Of a stretch of DNA of 22,162 bases, positions 7,608 to 14,310 are shown piece after piece. The stretch is from Anaerolineaceae bacterium UBA4781. GTDB taxonomy: Bacteria > Chloroflexota > Anaerolineae > Anaerolineales > Anaerolineaceae. Each line of letters starts with the position of its first letter. The first letter of the stretch is position 1. The notes under the pieces were generated by a model, which worked only from the letters and a program-made list of their open reading frames with translations, ran no database searches and was not told where the DNA came from. The position numbers and the translations under genes are program-made. The stretch is from contig DHHD01000063.1 of the NCBI GenBank assembly GCA_002403105.1, positions 27,452-49,613 on the forward strand. Reading direction: 5' to 3'.

Positions 7608-8476
7608 GTATCATTCCTTTTATTCGCCTTCATTTGAACCAAGGTGATAATGATAATAATTGCGCAGGTAATTACAGATAAAGCAGCCGAATATCCCAAC
7701 CGAAAACTTTTAAAAGCTTCGGTATAACTCTTATAAACCAGCGTCGTGGTCGATCCAAGCGGACCACCCTGTGTCATAACATATGCTTCATCAAACATCT
7801 GGAATGAATTTGCAGCACACAGTATCGTGACATATAAAATGATGGGTTTTAGTTGTGGAATTGTGATATATAAAAAACTTTGAAAGGGTGAAGCACCATC
7901 TACCTGTGCTGCTTGATAAAGTTCCTCCGGAATACCTTGAATTGCAGCCAGGAATGTGACTGTGTTGAATCCAACCGACCACCAAATATTCATAATCACA
8001 ATGGAATACAAAGCAATATTCGGATCAGATAACCATCCGACAAAGGGAAGTCCAATCTGCTGAAGATAAGTATTGATAATTCCAAAGTTACGTTCGAACA
8101 TCCACCGCCATAAAATGCCAGCAACTGCACTGGAAATAACATATGGCATAATCACGATTGTTCGTGCTATGCCACGTCCGCGGAGTTTTTGATTCAATAA
8201 AATTGCCAACAATAGACCAAAGACTGTTAATATAACCGTGACAAGGATTGTATAAATAAAAGTATTTGAAAGGGTTTTTACAAAGTAACGATCGCTGAAT
8301 ATACTCGTATAATTTTCAAGACCGATGAACTTCGGTGTTCCAATAATGCTCCATTCTGTAAAACTCATTGGTACAATTGATATTGCGGGGAGGAAGAAGA
8401 AAACAAAGTAAATAAGGAAATAAGGCAGAAGAAACCATCCTGCCGAACCAAAGTTTATCCTCTTTTTACCAAACAT
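7604..8476 (-). CDS. ABC sugar importer permease, MalF-type
   Basis: The 290-residue protein has a hydrophobic segment at about 12-38 and further segments near 70-95, 108-124, 155-178, 212-225 and 263-282. The EAA loop is at about 184-211 (EELYQAAQVDGASPFQSFLY, then IPQLKP). It matches CUT1-type MalF/UgpA permeases and is the partner of the MalG-type gene that follows with a four-base overlap. A strong AAGGAGG precedes the ATG. It lies 27 bases downstream of the binding-protein stop, in the usual order of binding protein, MalF, MalG. Confidence 0.93.
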   Translation of the reverse strand: MFGKKRINFGSAGWFLLPYFLIYFVFFFLPAISIVPMSFTEWSIIGTPKFIGLENYTSIFSDRYFVKTLSNTFIYTILVTVILTVFGLLLAILLNQKLRGRGIARTIVIMPYVISSAVAGILWRWMFERNFGIINTYLQQIGLPFVGWLSDPNIALYSIVIMNIWWSVGFNTVTFLAAIQGIPEELYQAAQVDGASPFQSFLYITIPQLKPIILYVTILCAANSFQMFDEAYVMTQGGPLGSTTTLVYKSYTEAFKSFRLGYSAALSVITCAIIIIITLVQMKANKRNDT

Positions 8477-8503
8477 CTTCTTCCTCCTTTGCTATTTAAA
8501 CGC

Positions 8504-9835
8504 TTATTGGCCTAAAAGCTCATTTACCATTGATTCCACTTCGTTAAGAGCTTCTTGTGGGGTCATCGCATTCAATAATGTTGACTCCATTAGAACCACA
8601 AAGGGGGAATTGGAATCCCTGCCAAAAACCAATGATTCGTTTTTGATTGAGGGATAATAATGAGCATTTGGTAATGTAACTGCGAAAGCCTGTGCTTTTT
8701 CGAGATCTTTGAACTCCGTGCTTTCCAAAACAGACAGCTTTACAGGTAGGTGACCCGCTTTTTGCGTCCAGGTCAAACTGTTATCGGAAAGGAAGCTAGC
8801 GAAACTCATTGCAGCAGCCATGCGAGTTTCATCTTTTGTGTCAGGGAAGGCTAACATGTGAGAATCTGCCCAGGCAGCTTCTTGATCGTAAAAGACTGGA
8901 AGGGGTGCTGTTGCATATTCAAGACCATCAACCGTATTGAAATCAAATTGTGACCATGGCCCAGAAATAACCATTCCAACGATACCTTTCATAAAATCAT
9001 CATCTGGACTTTGTTCTTGCTCGGGAATAACTTTATATGTGTAAACAAGGTCACGTAGAAACTCAAGTGATTCCAAACCAGCTTCGGTGTTAAATGCAGC
9101 CGCAGTGTTATCTCCGCTCAATATTTCTTCACCCTCATGCTGCCACAATAATGACATCCAGAGCCGGAAAGGAAGTCCACCGCTGTATGCCAATCCCAAA
9201 CCATACTGGTCAGTGGTGCCATCCCCATTGGTATCTTTGGTCAATTCTTGAGCAGCAGCCAGGAATTCTTCCATGGTAGCAGGTGGATTCTCTGGGTCAA
9301 GTCCTGCTTCCTCAAATAAACCAACATTGTAATACAGCGCGAGCGGATGTAGATCGAGTGGAACGGCGTACTGTTTATCACCAATAAAGCTACCATTCCA
9401 TGCCGATTCAATGAAATCCTCTTTCGCGAAACCATATTCTGGCATGAGGTCGGTAATGTCTGTCAAAACACCCAAATCGACGTTCTGGAAAAGTCCACTT
9501 TGCTGAATGGTCATGATATCTGGTGGGGTACCAGTTTCGAAATCTAAAAGGATCTTTGAATATAACGTACTCCAATCAAGGATCACTTCTTCTACATACA
9601 CGTTATCTTGATTTGTTTCGTTATATTCGTTCACCAGTTCGGTCAGCACAACATTCTCCGGAGCACCAACACCATTCCAAAAGACGATGGTTGTTTTTTC
9701 TGCCGGAACCTCAGCAACCGCTTCAGAATCATCTGATGAATCAACTGATTCAACAGGTTCAGCAGAAGAAGCGCATGAGACTAGTACGAGAGAGAGTACT
9801 AGAAGTGATGCAATGAAACGATATTTTTTTAACAT
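8504..9835 (-). CDS. ABC sugar importer solute-binding lipoprotein
   Basis: The product of about 443 residues starts MLKKYRFIASLL and has a lipoprotein signal ending LVSC, followed by an acidic Ser/Glu/Asp linker typical of surface binding proteins in monoderm-like bacteria. The mature part is a family-1 extracellular solute-binding protein (TTIVFWNGVGAPE near the start). I placed the start at ATG 9833-9835 because GGAGGA (9842-9847) stands six bases in front of it and the signal peptide begins there; an in-frame ATG eleven codons earlier has no such site. The protein captures the sugar for the two permeases downstream. Its exact ligand is unknown. Confidence 0.92.
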   Translation of the reverse strand: MLKKYRFIASLLVLSLVLVSCASSAEPVESVDSSDDSEAVAEVPAEKTTIVFWNGVGAPENVVLTELVNEYNETNQDNVYVEEVILDWSTLYSKILLDFETGTPPDIMTIQQSGLFQNVDLGVLTDITDLMPEYGFAKEDFIESAWNGSFIGDKQYAVPLDLHPLALYYNVGLFEEAGLDPENPPATMEEFLAAAQELTKDTNGDGTTDQYGLGLAYSGGLPFRLWMSLLWQHEGEEILSGDNTAAAFNTEAGLESLEFLRDLVYTYKVIPEQEQSPDDDFMKGIVGMVISGPWSQFDFNTVDGLEYATAPLPVFYDQEAAWADSHMLAFPDTKDETRMAAAMSFASFLSDNSLTWTQKAGHLPVKLSVLESTEFKDLEKAQAFAVTLPNAHYYPSIKNESLVFGRDSNSPFVVLMESTLLNAMTPQEALNEVESMVNELLGQ

Positions 9836-9841
9836 AATCTT

Positions 9842-9847
9842 TCCTCC
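9842..9847 (-). promoter_or_regulatory. Ribosome binding site deciding the binding-protein start
   Basis: GGAGGA on the minus strand lies six bases before ATG 9833-9835 and directly in front of the lipoprotein signal peptide. It lies inside the longer reading frame that would begin at 9868, which argues against that longer start. Confidence 0.75.
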
Positions 9848-9926
9848 ATTTTTATTTTCATAACACAACGTTTAAAACTTATAAAAATATTGTCTGAATT
9901 CACCTCCTTATCTATCTGATTCATTA

Positions 9927-10817
9927 CTATGAAAATTTCAATTTTGAAATTTCAGATTTCAAATTGACGATTTCTGATTCGTTTAATGGCTGAATTGGCA
10001 AACGTGGATTTCCTACAGGGAGACCTTGAATCTCAGAAGCTGCTTTAAAATATGCGATACTGTCTTTTAAGACAGCACGCACATTATTGATCGCAACTTG
10101 GCAGGATCGTGCAGTTTCCAAATCACCACAGCGATACGATTCATACAATTTTATAAAAGGTTGAGGAAAAATATTTGAATTTCCTGACACCTGTCCACAA
10201 GCTCCCAATGTAAGAGCCGGTAGGGTAAGGGCGTCTACTCCACACAGTACTGAAAAATCATCCTGTGCAATCGTTACATATTCATGTAAACGGATCAAAT
10301 CTGGACTTGAAGATTTGATCGCTTTCACATTCGGTAAATTCTTTATTATCTGCTCCAGCAGCGATCCTTTAATTTCATATTTTGCATTTCCCGGAAAACA
10401 ATATAGGGATAATGGAATCTCAGGAGCAGTCTTCGCGATTGCTTCGTAGAATTGATAAACTTCGTCATCGGAATAACTAAAGAAGAAAGGGGTGATTGCT
10501 GATATGCCATCAACTCCTAACCATTGAGCATGCTCAGTTAATTCAAGGGATTCTTTTGTTGAAAGGCAGCTTACATGGACTATCACTTTAATTCTTTTTG
10601 CGGCGAATTGAACAGCAGCTTTAGACAATTGCTTTCGTTCTTCAATGGATAAAAGTGGTCCTTCTCCCGTCGTACCCCCTACCATCAAACATGGTACCCT
10701 TTCTGAAATAAAAAATTCTATTAACTGTTGAAGGGCATCAAAATCGATATTCCCTTTTATATCGAAGGGGGTTAAAGTTGGACAGATAACTCCCTGAAAT
10801 GGATTTGTCTTTTTCAT
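9927..10817 (-). CDS. DapA/NanA-family pyruvate-dependent aldolase (proposed Kdo aldolase)
   Basis: The family forms a Schiff base between lysine and pyruvate or a 2-keto-acid in a TIM barrel. From ATG 10815-10817 (297 residues) the marks are GGTTGEG (47-53), catalytic Tyr139 in LSLYCFPGNA, and Schiff-base Lys168 in NVKAIKSSS. The Arg that binds the second carboxylate in DapA (in YNVPSRTG) is absent, so this is not a lysine-pathway enzyme but a member of the NanA/KDG-aldolase type. I took the second ATG because the family domain begins right after it and the upstream extension (TTG or ATG) looks unlike the family; no start has a clear Shine-Dalgarno. It is first in the leftward operon behind a LacI-type operator. 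With the arabinose-processing genes opposite, cleavage of Kdo to pyruvate and D-arabinose is the inferred reaction. Confidence 0.88.
   Translation of the reverse strand: MKKTNPFQGVICPTLTPFDIKGNIDFDALQQLIEFFISERVPCLMVGGTTGEGPLLSIEERKQLSKAAVQFAAKRIKVIVHVSCLSTKESLELTEHAQWLGVDGISAITPFFFSYSDDEVYQFYEAIAKTAPEIPLSLYCFPGNAKYEIKGSLLEQIIKNLPNVKAIKSSSPDLIRLHEYVTIAQDDFSVLCGVDALTLPALTLGACGQVSGNSNIFPQPFIKLYESYRCGDLETARSCQVAINNVRAVLKDSIAYFKAASEIQGLPVGNPRLPIQPLNESEIVNLKSEISKLKFS
9933..9952. repeat. AT-rich inverted repeat at the 3' end of the aldolase gene
   Basis: Arms AAATTTCAA and TTGAAATTT are separated by two bases and lie in the last codons of the aldolase gene. They share TTGAAATTTCA with the palindrome before larE. 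With no G/C in the stem apart from one pair and no run of T behind it, this is not a standard terminator. Confidence 0.3.
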
Positions 10818-10889
10818 GAGATGTAATGCAACCTTAATATAGTGATTTTCTCCATGATTAATGTACTGCATTAGAAACAATGATTTGAA

Positions 10890-10903
10890 TGTAATCGTTT
10901 TCC
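10890..10903. promoter_or_regulatory. LacI/CcpA-type operator 1 (aldolase side)
   Basis: TGTAATCGTTTTCC matches the cre-type consensus TGWAANCGNTNWCA at 13 of 14 positions. It lies at and just beyond the predicted start of transcription of the leftward operon, where bound repressor would block the polymerase. It begins 22 bases before operator 2, two helical turns, so both sites face the same side of the helix. GTAATCGTTT here and AAACGATTAC in operator 2 are perfect inverted copies. Confidence 0.75.
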
Positions 10904-10909
10904 TGAATC

Positions 10910-10938
10910 AGTGTAAACGATTACTTTATTTTTGTCAA
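10910..10938 (-). promoter_or_regulatory. Sigma70-type promoter of the leftward aldolase-transporter operon
   Basis: On the minus strand TTGACA (10933-10938) and TACACT (10910-10915) are separated by 17 bases, giving a start near 10903 and a leader of about 85 bases before the chosen ATG. Operator 2 overlaps the -10 box and spacer, and operator 1 covers the start point, so repression by the divergent LacI-family protein is the expected control. Confidence 0.65.
10912..10925. promoter_or_regulatory. LacI/CcpA-type operator 2 (overlaps -10 box)
   Basis: TGTAAACGATTACT matches TGWAANCGNTNWCA at 13 of 14 positions and is nearly palindromic around the central CG, the half-site arrangement read by LacI-family proteins. 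It overlaps the -10 box and spacer of the leftward promoter. Confidence 0.75.
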
Positions 10939-11093
10939 CAGTTTAATAAATACAAGGGGTATCTGCGATCTCTCCATTCTAATAAATCTTTATTCTTACT
11001 TTTATGCATTTCTTGGGTGTTCATTGCAGTGTTTTTTGAATATTTCATTGTTGTTTATCTTGCTTACGATCCTATCCATGGTATTTTCCCATG
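10939..11093. other. AT-rich spacer of the divergent control region, no gene seen
   Basis: The middle of the control region between the two operons is AT-rich and contains no convincing reading frame, RNA gene or further operator copy. A rightward frame at 10861-11097 runs across the operators, has no ribosome site and no recognisable protein features. Confidence 0.5.
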
Positions 11094-11122
11094 TTGACAA
11101 GATTTCGTTTGTATGATATTTT
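11094..11122 (+). promoter_or_regulatory. Probable promoter of the lacI-family/fucU/kdsD/kinase operon
   Basis: TTGACA (11094-11099) is followed after 17 bases by TATTTT (11117-11122), a weak -10 box. The predicted start near 11129 falls inside operator 3, which is what autorepression would need. The -35 box is perfect; the -10 box is uncertain, and TATGAT (11112-11117) is too close to pair with it. Confidence 0.45.
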
Positions 11123-11135
11123 GTAAAGGATTACA
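11122..11135. promoter_or_regulatory. LacI/CcpA-type operator 3 (regulator side)
   Basis: TGTAAAGGATTACA has perfect TGTAA/TTACA arms and matches the cre consensus at 13 of 14 positions; the centre is GG instead of CG. It lies 32 bases before the regulator ATG and over the proposed start of transcription, so it suggests that the LacI-family protein represses its own operon as well as the divergent one. Confidence 0.65.
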
Positions 11136-11167
11136 TTATTTATTGAAACATGTGATAATATTACATA

Positions 11168-12190
11168 ATGAAGAATATGAATTTGAAGAAAATAACTGTT
11201 CACGATGTGGCGAAACAAGCGGGAGTTTCAACCGCCACTGTGTCACGCGTTATCAACGACAATGATGCAGTAAGTCCTGAACTAAAAGCCCATGTTCGAG
11301 AAGTGATTAACGAATTAGGATATCGCCCAAATAAAGCAGCCCACCACCTTAGGTCTGGAAAAGTTAAAAGAGTTGGCGTTCTTTTTGCTGATATTCGCAA
11401 TCCCTTTTTCACCAGTGTTTTAGCAGGTATTGAGAACTATCTCCACGAAGCTGGTTATGCATTGATCCTTGGAAACTCAAATGAAGATGCAAAAATAGAA
11501 AGCATGCAACTCCAGGCATTTTTAGACGAAGGTGTTGCTGGAATAATCTTGTCATCTGTTACAAATTCAGGTGCACAATACCAGCAAGTTTTAGATGCTG
11601 GAATTCCCATTCTTGCCATTGACCGTATCCCTAGAAATCTAAAAGTGGATTCTATTTCGATTGATAATGTAAGGGCAGCAAAACAAGCAGCCTTACATTT
11701 AATAAATCTGGGGCATGAAAAGATCGCATTCATCGGCGGACCTGAACATATTTCCACCGCTTACCTTAGAAAAAAAGGTTATTTGGAAGCTCTTGAAGAA
11801 CATCCTGACATCAAACCAGTTATAGAACTGGGTGATTTCCGCCAATCTGGGGGGTATCAAGCCACAAGAAATATTCTTGCTGCCCATAATGATATCTCGG
11901 CATTTTTGGTAGCAAACAATCTCATGACGCTCGGTGCTCTGCAAGCTTTCAATGAAAAGAGAATTCTCATACCCGAACAGATCGCACTGGTAGGTTTTGA
12001 TGATATGCCGTGGGCCACATCGTTGCAGCCACCACTCACGGTAGTGGCTCAACCAACTTACGATATGGGAAAAATCGCAGCTCGTCTATTGCTCGATCGT
12101 ATTAAAAACCCAGATAGTCCTATCCAACAGGTAACACTCGAAACAGAACTAATCATTCGTGAGTCATGTGGAGGATTAAGATCTGCTTAG
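11168..12190 (+). CDS. LacI-family transcriptional regulator
   Basis: The 340-residue product begins with a LacI helix-turn-helix, ITVHDVAKQAGVSTATVSRV at residues 7-26, then a hinge helix (YRPNKAAHHLRSGK) and a periplasmic-binding-protein-like sensor domain (VGVLFADIRNPFFTSVL; VGFDDMPWA; PPLTVVAQP). Length is normal. It stands between the two operons it probably controls; three operator-like sites lie in the divergent region. The inducer is unknown and would be expected to be a sugar or sugar acid of this pathway. ATG at 11168 has no clear ribosome site; an ATG three codons later is an alternative. The fucU-type gene follows 31 bases after the stop. Confidence 0.93.
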   Translation: MKNMNLKKITVHDVAKQAGVSTATVSRVINDNDAVSPELKAHVREVINELGYRPNKAAHHLRSGKVKRVGVLFADIRNPFFTSVLAGIENYLHEAGYALILGNSNEDAKIESMQLQAFLDEGVAGIILSSVTNSGAQYQQVLDAGIPILAIDRIPRNLKVDSISIDNVRAAKQAALHLINLGHEKIAFIGGPEHISTAYLRKKGYLEALEEHPDIKPVIELGDFRQSGGYQATRNILAAHNDISAFLVANNLMTLGALQAFNEKRILIPEQIALVGFDDMPWATSLQPPLTVVAQPTYDMGKIAARLLLDRIKNPDSPIQQVTLETELIIRESCGGLRSA

Positions 12191-12211
12191 CCCTTTGAAT
12201 CAATTTTTTAC

Positions 12212-12217
12212 AGGAGG
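12212..12217 (+). promoter_or_regulatory. Ribosome binding site deciding the fucU start
   Basis: AGGAGG lies four bases before ATG 12222-12224, where the FucU family sequence begins. It lies inside the nine extra codons of a longer frame starting at 12195, which makes that start unlikely. Confidence 0.75.
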
Positions 12218-12221
12218 TTTT

Positions 12222-12653
12222 ATGCTCGTTGGAATTTCACCATTAATAAGCCCCGATCTACTCTCTACTTTGTCCCGCATGGGGCATGGCGATGAAATCG
12301 TATTAGCAGATGCCCACTTTCCTAGCGATAGCATGAATGCTCATGTTATTCGCGCAGATGGTCTAAAAATTGTTCCCCTGCTGGACGCAATTATGCCTTT
12401 ATTTGCACTAGACAAATCTTTCGATTATCCTCTGATCATGATGGCTCCCACACCGGAAGATCAAATTGATACTCAGGTTGAAATTTCTTACATTAAATCG
12501 GTAAGAAAAATTTGGCCTGATATTCCTGACATTCAAAAAATTGAACGTTTTGCTTTTTATGATCGTACCAGAAAAGCATTCGCGGTTGTAATGACCGGTG
12601 ACACTGCAACGTATGCCAACATCATCTTGCGAAAAGGTGTTACGCCCTTGTAG
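12222..12653 (+). CDS. fucU: FucU/RbsD-family sugar mutarotase
   Basis: The 143-residue protein closely follows FucU: ISPLISPDLLSTLSRMGHGD with the catalytic-type histidine of MGHGDEI, DAHFPSDS, VIRADGLKIVPLLDAI, RFAFYDRTRKAFAVV and TGDTATYANIILRKG. FucU interconverts anomers of L-fucose, and RbsD converts ribose ring forms. D-arabinose has the same ring configuration as L-fucose at the matching carbons and is handled by L-fucose enzymes in E. coli. No fucose isomerase, fuculokinase or fuculose aldolase is present here; instead an arabinose-5-phosphate isomerase and a ribokinase-type kinase follow. D-arabinose is therefore the favoured substrate by inference. It is co-transcribed with the LacI-family gene. 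Confidence 0.9.
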   Translation: MLVGISPLISPDLLSTLSRMGHGDEIVLADAHFPSDSMNAHVIRADGLKIVPLLDAIMPLFALDKSFDYPLIMMAPTPEDQIDTQVEISYIKSVRKIWPDIPDIQKIERFAFYDRTRKAFAVVMTGDTATYANIILRKGVTPL

Positions 12654-12675
12654 CTCTTCTTATGAATGGAGCATT

Positions 12676-13272
12676 ATGGAATCAAACGCGAATATCAGTA
12701 CCGCAAAACAAGTAATTCTTTCTGAAGCGGTTGCTCTAAATAACCTGGCAGATTTAATTGATGATGTTTTCATGAAAGCCGTTGAGATGATTCTAACTTG
12801 TGAAGGCAGGGTAATTTTTTCTGGCGTTGGAAAACCTGGGCATATTGGCAGAAAATTGGCTGCAACTTTTTCAAGCACTGGAACACCTGCATTTTTTGTA
12901 CATGCAGCAGAAGCCGCTCATGGTGACTTAGGAATGATCACTGTAAAAGACATTGTTTTTTTATTATCACATTCAGGCAGCAGTGATGAAGTGGTAAACC
13001 TGATCCCGTACATTCGCCGTATCGGGGCAAAGATTATTGCAATCACTTCTCAAAAAAACTCTCCGCTTGCAAATTCTGCGGACTTGGTTTTATTAACCGG
13101 CGTGGAAAAGGAAGCCGATCCGCGTGGCCAAGCTCCCACTACCAGTTCCACTGCTTTGCTTGCTCTAGGTGACGCATTAGCTATTACAGTTTCCATGCAG
13201 CGCGGTTTCACCCAAAAAGACTTCCGTGATCTCCACCCTGGCGGTGCATTAGGACGTCAAGCCAATACATAG
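12676..13272 (+). CDS. kdsD: SIS-only D-arabinose-5-phosphate isomerase (KdsD/GutQ type, no CBS domains)
   Basis: KdsD interconverts D-arabinose 5-phosphate and D-ribulose 5-phosphate. From ATG 12676 (GGAG four bases upstream) the 198-residue protein shows the SIS domain with SGVGKPGHIGRKLAATFSST, the family block AAEAAHGDLGMI, LSHSGSSDEV, and the C-terminal APTTSSTALLALGDALA and DLHPGGALGR. The two histidines of AAHGD and LHPGG match those important in E. coli KdsD. The two CBS domains of the usual 320-330-residue enzyme are missing; the frame stops a few residues after GGALGR, so this is a natural short form, as known in some bacteria. A longer frame start at 12598 overlaps fucU and has no family sequence. 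Without a kdsA partner, it probably feeds arabinose 5-phosphate into the pentose phosphate pathway. Confidence 0.9.
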   Translation: MESNANISTAKQVILSEAVALNNLADLIDDVFMKAVEMILTCEGRVIFSGVGKPGHIGRKLAATFSSTGTPAFFVHAAEAAHGDLGMITVKDIVFLLSHSGSSDEVVNLIPYIRRIGAKIIAITSQKNSPLANSADLVLLTGVEKEADPRGQAPTTSSTALLALGDALAITVSMQRGFTQKDFRDLHPGGALGRQANT

Positions 13273-13297
13273 ATACCATCAAAAGAAAGAATATTTT

Positions 13298-14236
13298 ATG
13301 AGCAATCATCCTAATATTGTTGTTGTTGGAAGTTTCATCATGGATCTTGTTTTCCGCACCTATCGACGACCTAAACGTGGTGAAACCGTGATAGGCAAAG
13401 AATTTGGAATGTTCACAGGCGGAAAAGGATACAATCAAGCCATTGCTGCATCGCGCTTAGGCGCAAACGTTACCATGGTTGGCTGCCTCGGAACAGATAT
13501 GTTCGGGGATTCATTCATCACATCCATGCAAAAAGATGGCGTGGACACAAGATTCGTTGTTCGGGATAATAATATCGGAACTGGCGTGGCATCACCTGTG
13601 GTCTATGAATCAGAGAGTGACAACAGCATCATTATCATTCCAAGAGCAAATCAAGCACTTAAGCCAGAACATATTAATGCCGCCTCTACTGCCATTGAAG
13701 CAGCCGATTTGCTTATGCTTCAATTAGAGATACCCATTGAAACAAGTATGTATGCTGCAAATATTGCACATGCTGCAGGTGTTCGTGTAATGTTGAATCC
13801 TGCACCATTCGCTGCCCTTCCCGATGATTTTTATAACGCCGTTGATATAATAACGCCAAATGAAATTGAAGCAGGACAACTGACAGGAATACAAATCAAT
13901 GATTTGAAAACAGCTAAAAAAGTTGGGAAAAATATCTTATCCCTTGGACCAAAGATGGTCGTTTTAACAATGGGACAGTGTGGCGCTTATTATTTTGATT
14001 CCAGCAGAGAATCACATGTTCCTGCCTTTCACGTTAACTCTATTGATCCAACAGCTGCAGGGGATGCCTTTTGCGCTGGCTTTGCATTTGCTATTTCTCA
14101 GGGACGCGATCCAATCGAAGCTGTCCGCATGGGTACCGCAGCAGGAGGATTAGCAACAACCATTCTGGGAGCTGAACCTTCCTTACCTACAATGAATCAG
14201 GTATTAGCGTTGCTAGATCAGCAAAAAATGGCTTAA
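13298..14236 (+). CDS. PfkB/ribokinase-family sugar kinase (proposed D-arabinose 5-kinase)
   Basis: The 312-residue protein has VVVGSFIMDLVFRTYRRPKRGET at the N-terminus, GGKGYNQAIAASRLGAN (first PfkB signature, sugar site), LNPAPF, NEIEAGQLTG, and DPTAAGDAFCAGF (second signature, anion hole and catalytic Asp). The whole follows ribokinase, with Tyr in place of the usual Ala in GGKGANQA and AAGD in place of GAGD. It phosphorylates the hydroxymethyl group of a furanose or open-chain sugar. As the last gene after fucU and kdsD, and just before the KdsD step in the proposed pathway, its inferred substrate is D-arabinose giving D-arabinose 5-phosphate. The kinase call is sure; the substrate is inferred. 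Confidence 0.92.
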   Translation: MSNHPNIVVVGSFIMDLVFRTYRRPKRGETVIGKEFGMFTGGKGYNQAIAASRLGANVTMVGCLGTDMFGDSFITSMQKDGVDTRFVVRDNNIGTGVASPVVYESESDNSIIIIPRANQALKPEHINAASTAIEAADLLMLQLEIPIETSMYAANIAHAAGVRVMLNPAPFAALPDDFYNAVDIITPNEIEAGQLTGIQINDLKTAKKVGKNILSLGPKMVVLTMGQCGAYYFDSSRESHVPAFHVNSIDPTAAGDAFCAGFAFAISQGRDPIEAVRMGTAAGGLATTILGAEPSLPTMNQVLALLDQQKMA

Positions 14237-14310
14237 TCTGCAAAAATTTTTTGTCCACAAAAATATATATTAGGTAAGTGAGTTGTGCAAATTTTGATAT
14301 ATGCTTAAGT

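Noticed and set aside
9869..9900. Further LacI operator around AACGTTT before the binding-protein gene
   Set aside because: It matches the cre consensus at only about 11 of 14 positions and lacks the palindromic TGTAA/TTACA arms.
3191..10817. Standard sialic acid (nan) catabolic operon
   Set aside because: Sialidase-like, NanQ-like and NanA-family genes invite this name, but NanE, NanK, NagA and NagB are missing, and the divergent operon carries FucU, KdsD and a ribokinase-type kinase, which do not process N-acetylmannosamine.
10861..11097. 78-residue rightward reading frame in the control region
   Set aside because: It overlaps the operators and the leftward promoter, has no ribosome site and no recognisable features.
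14246..14264. Terminator after the kinase gene
   Set aside because: TTTTTGT and ACAAAAA can pair, but with a two-base loop, very low GC and no downstream T-run; it does not qualify as an intrinsic terminator.
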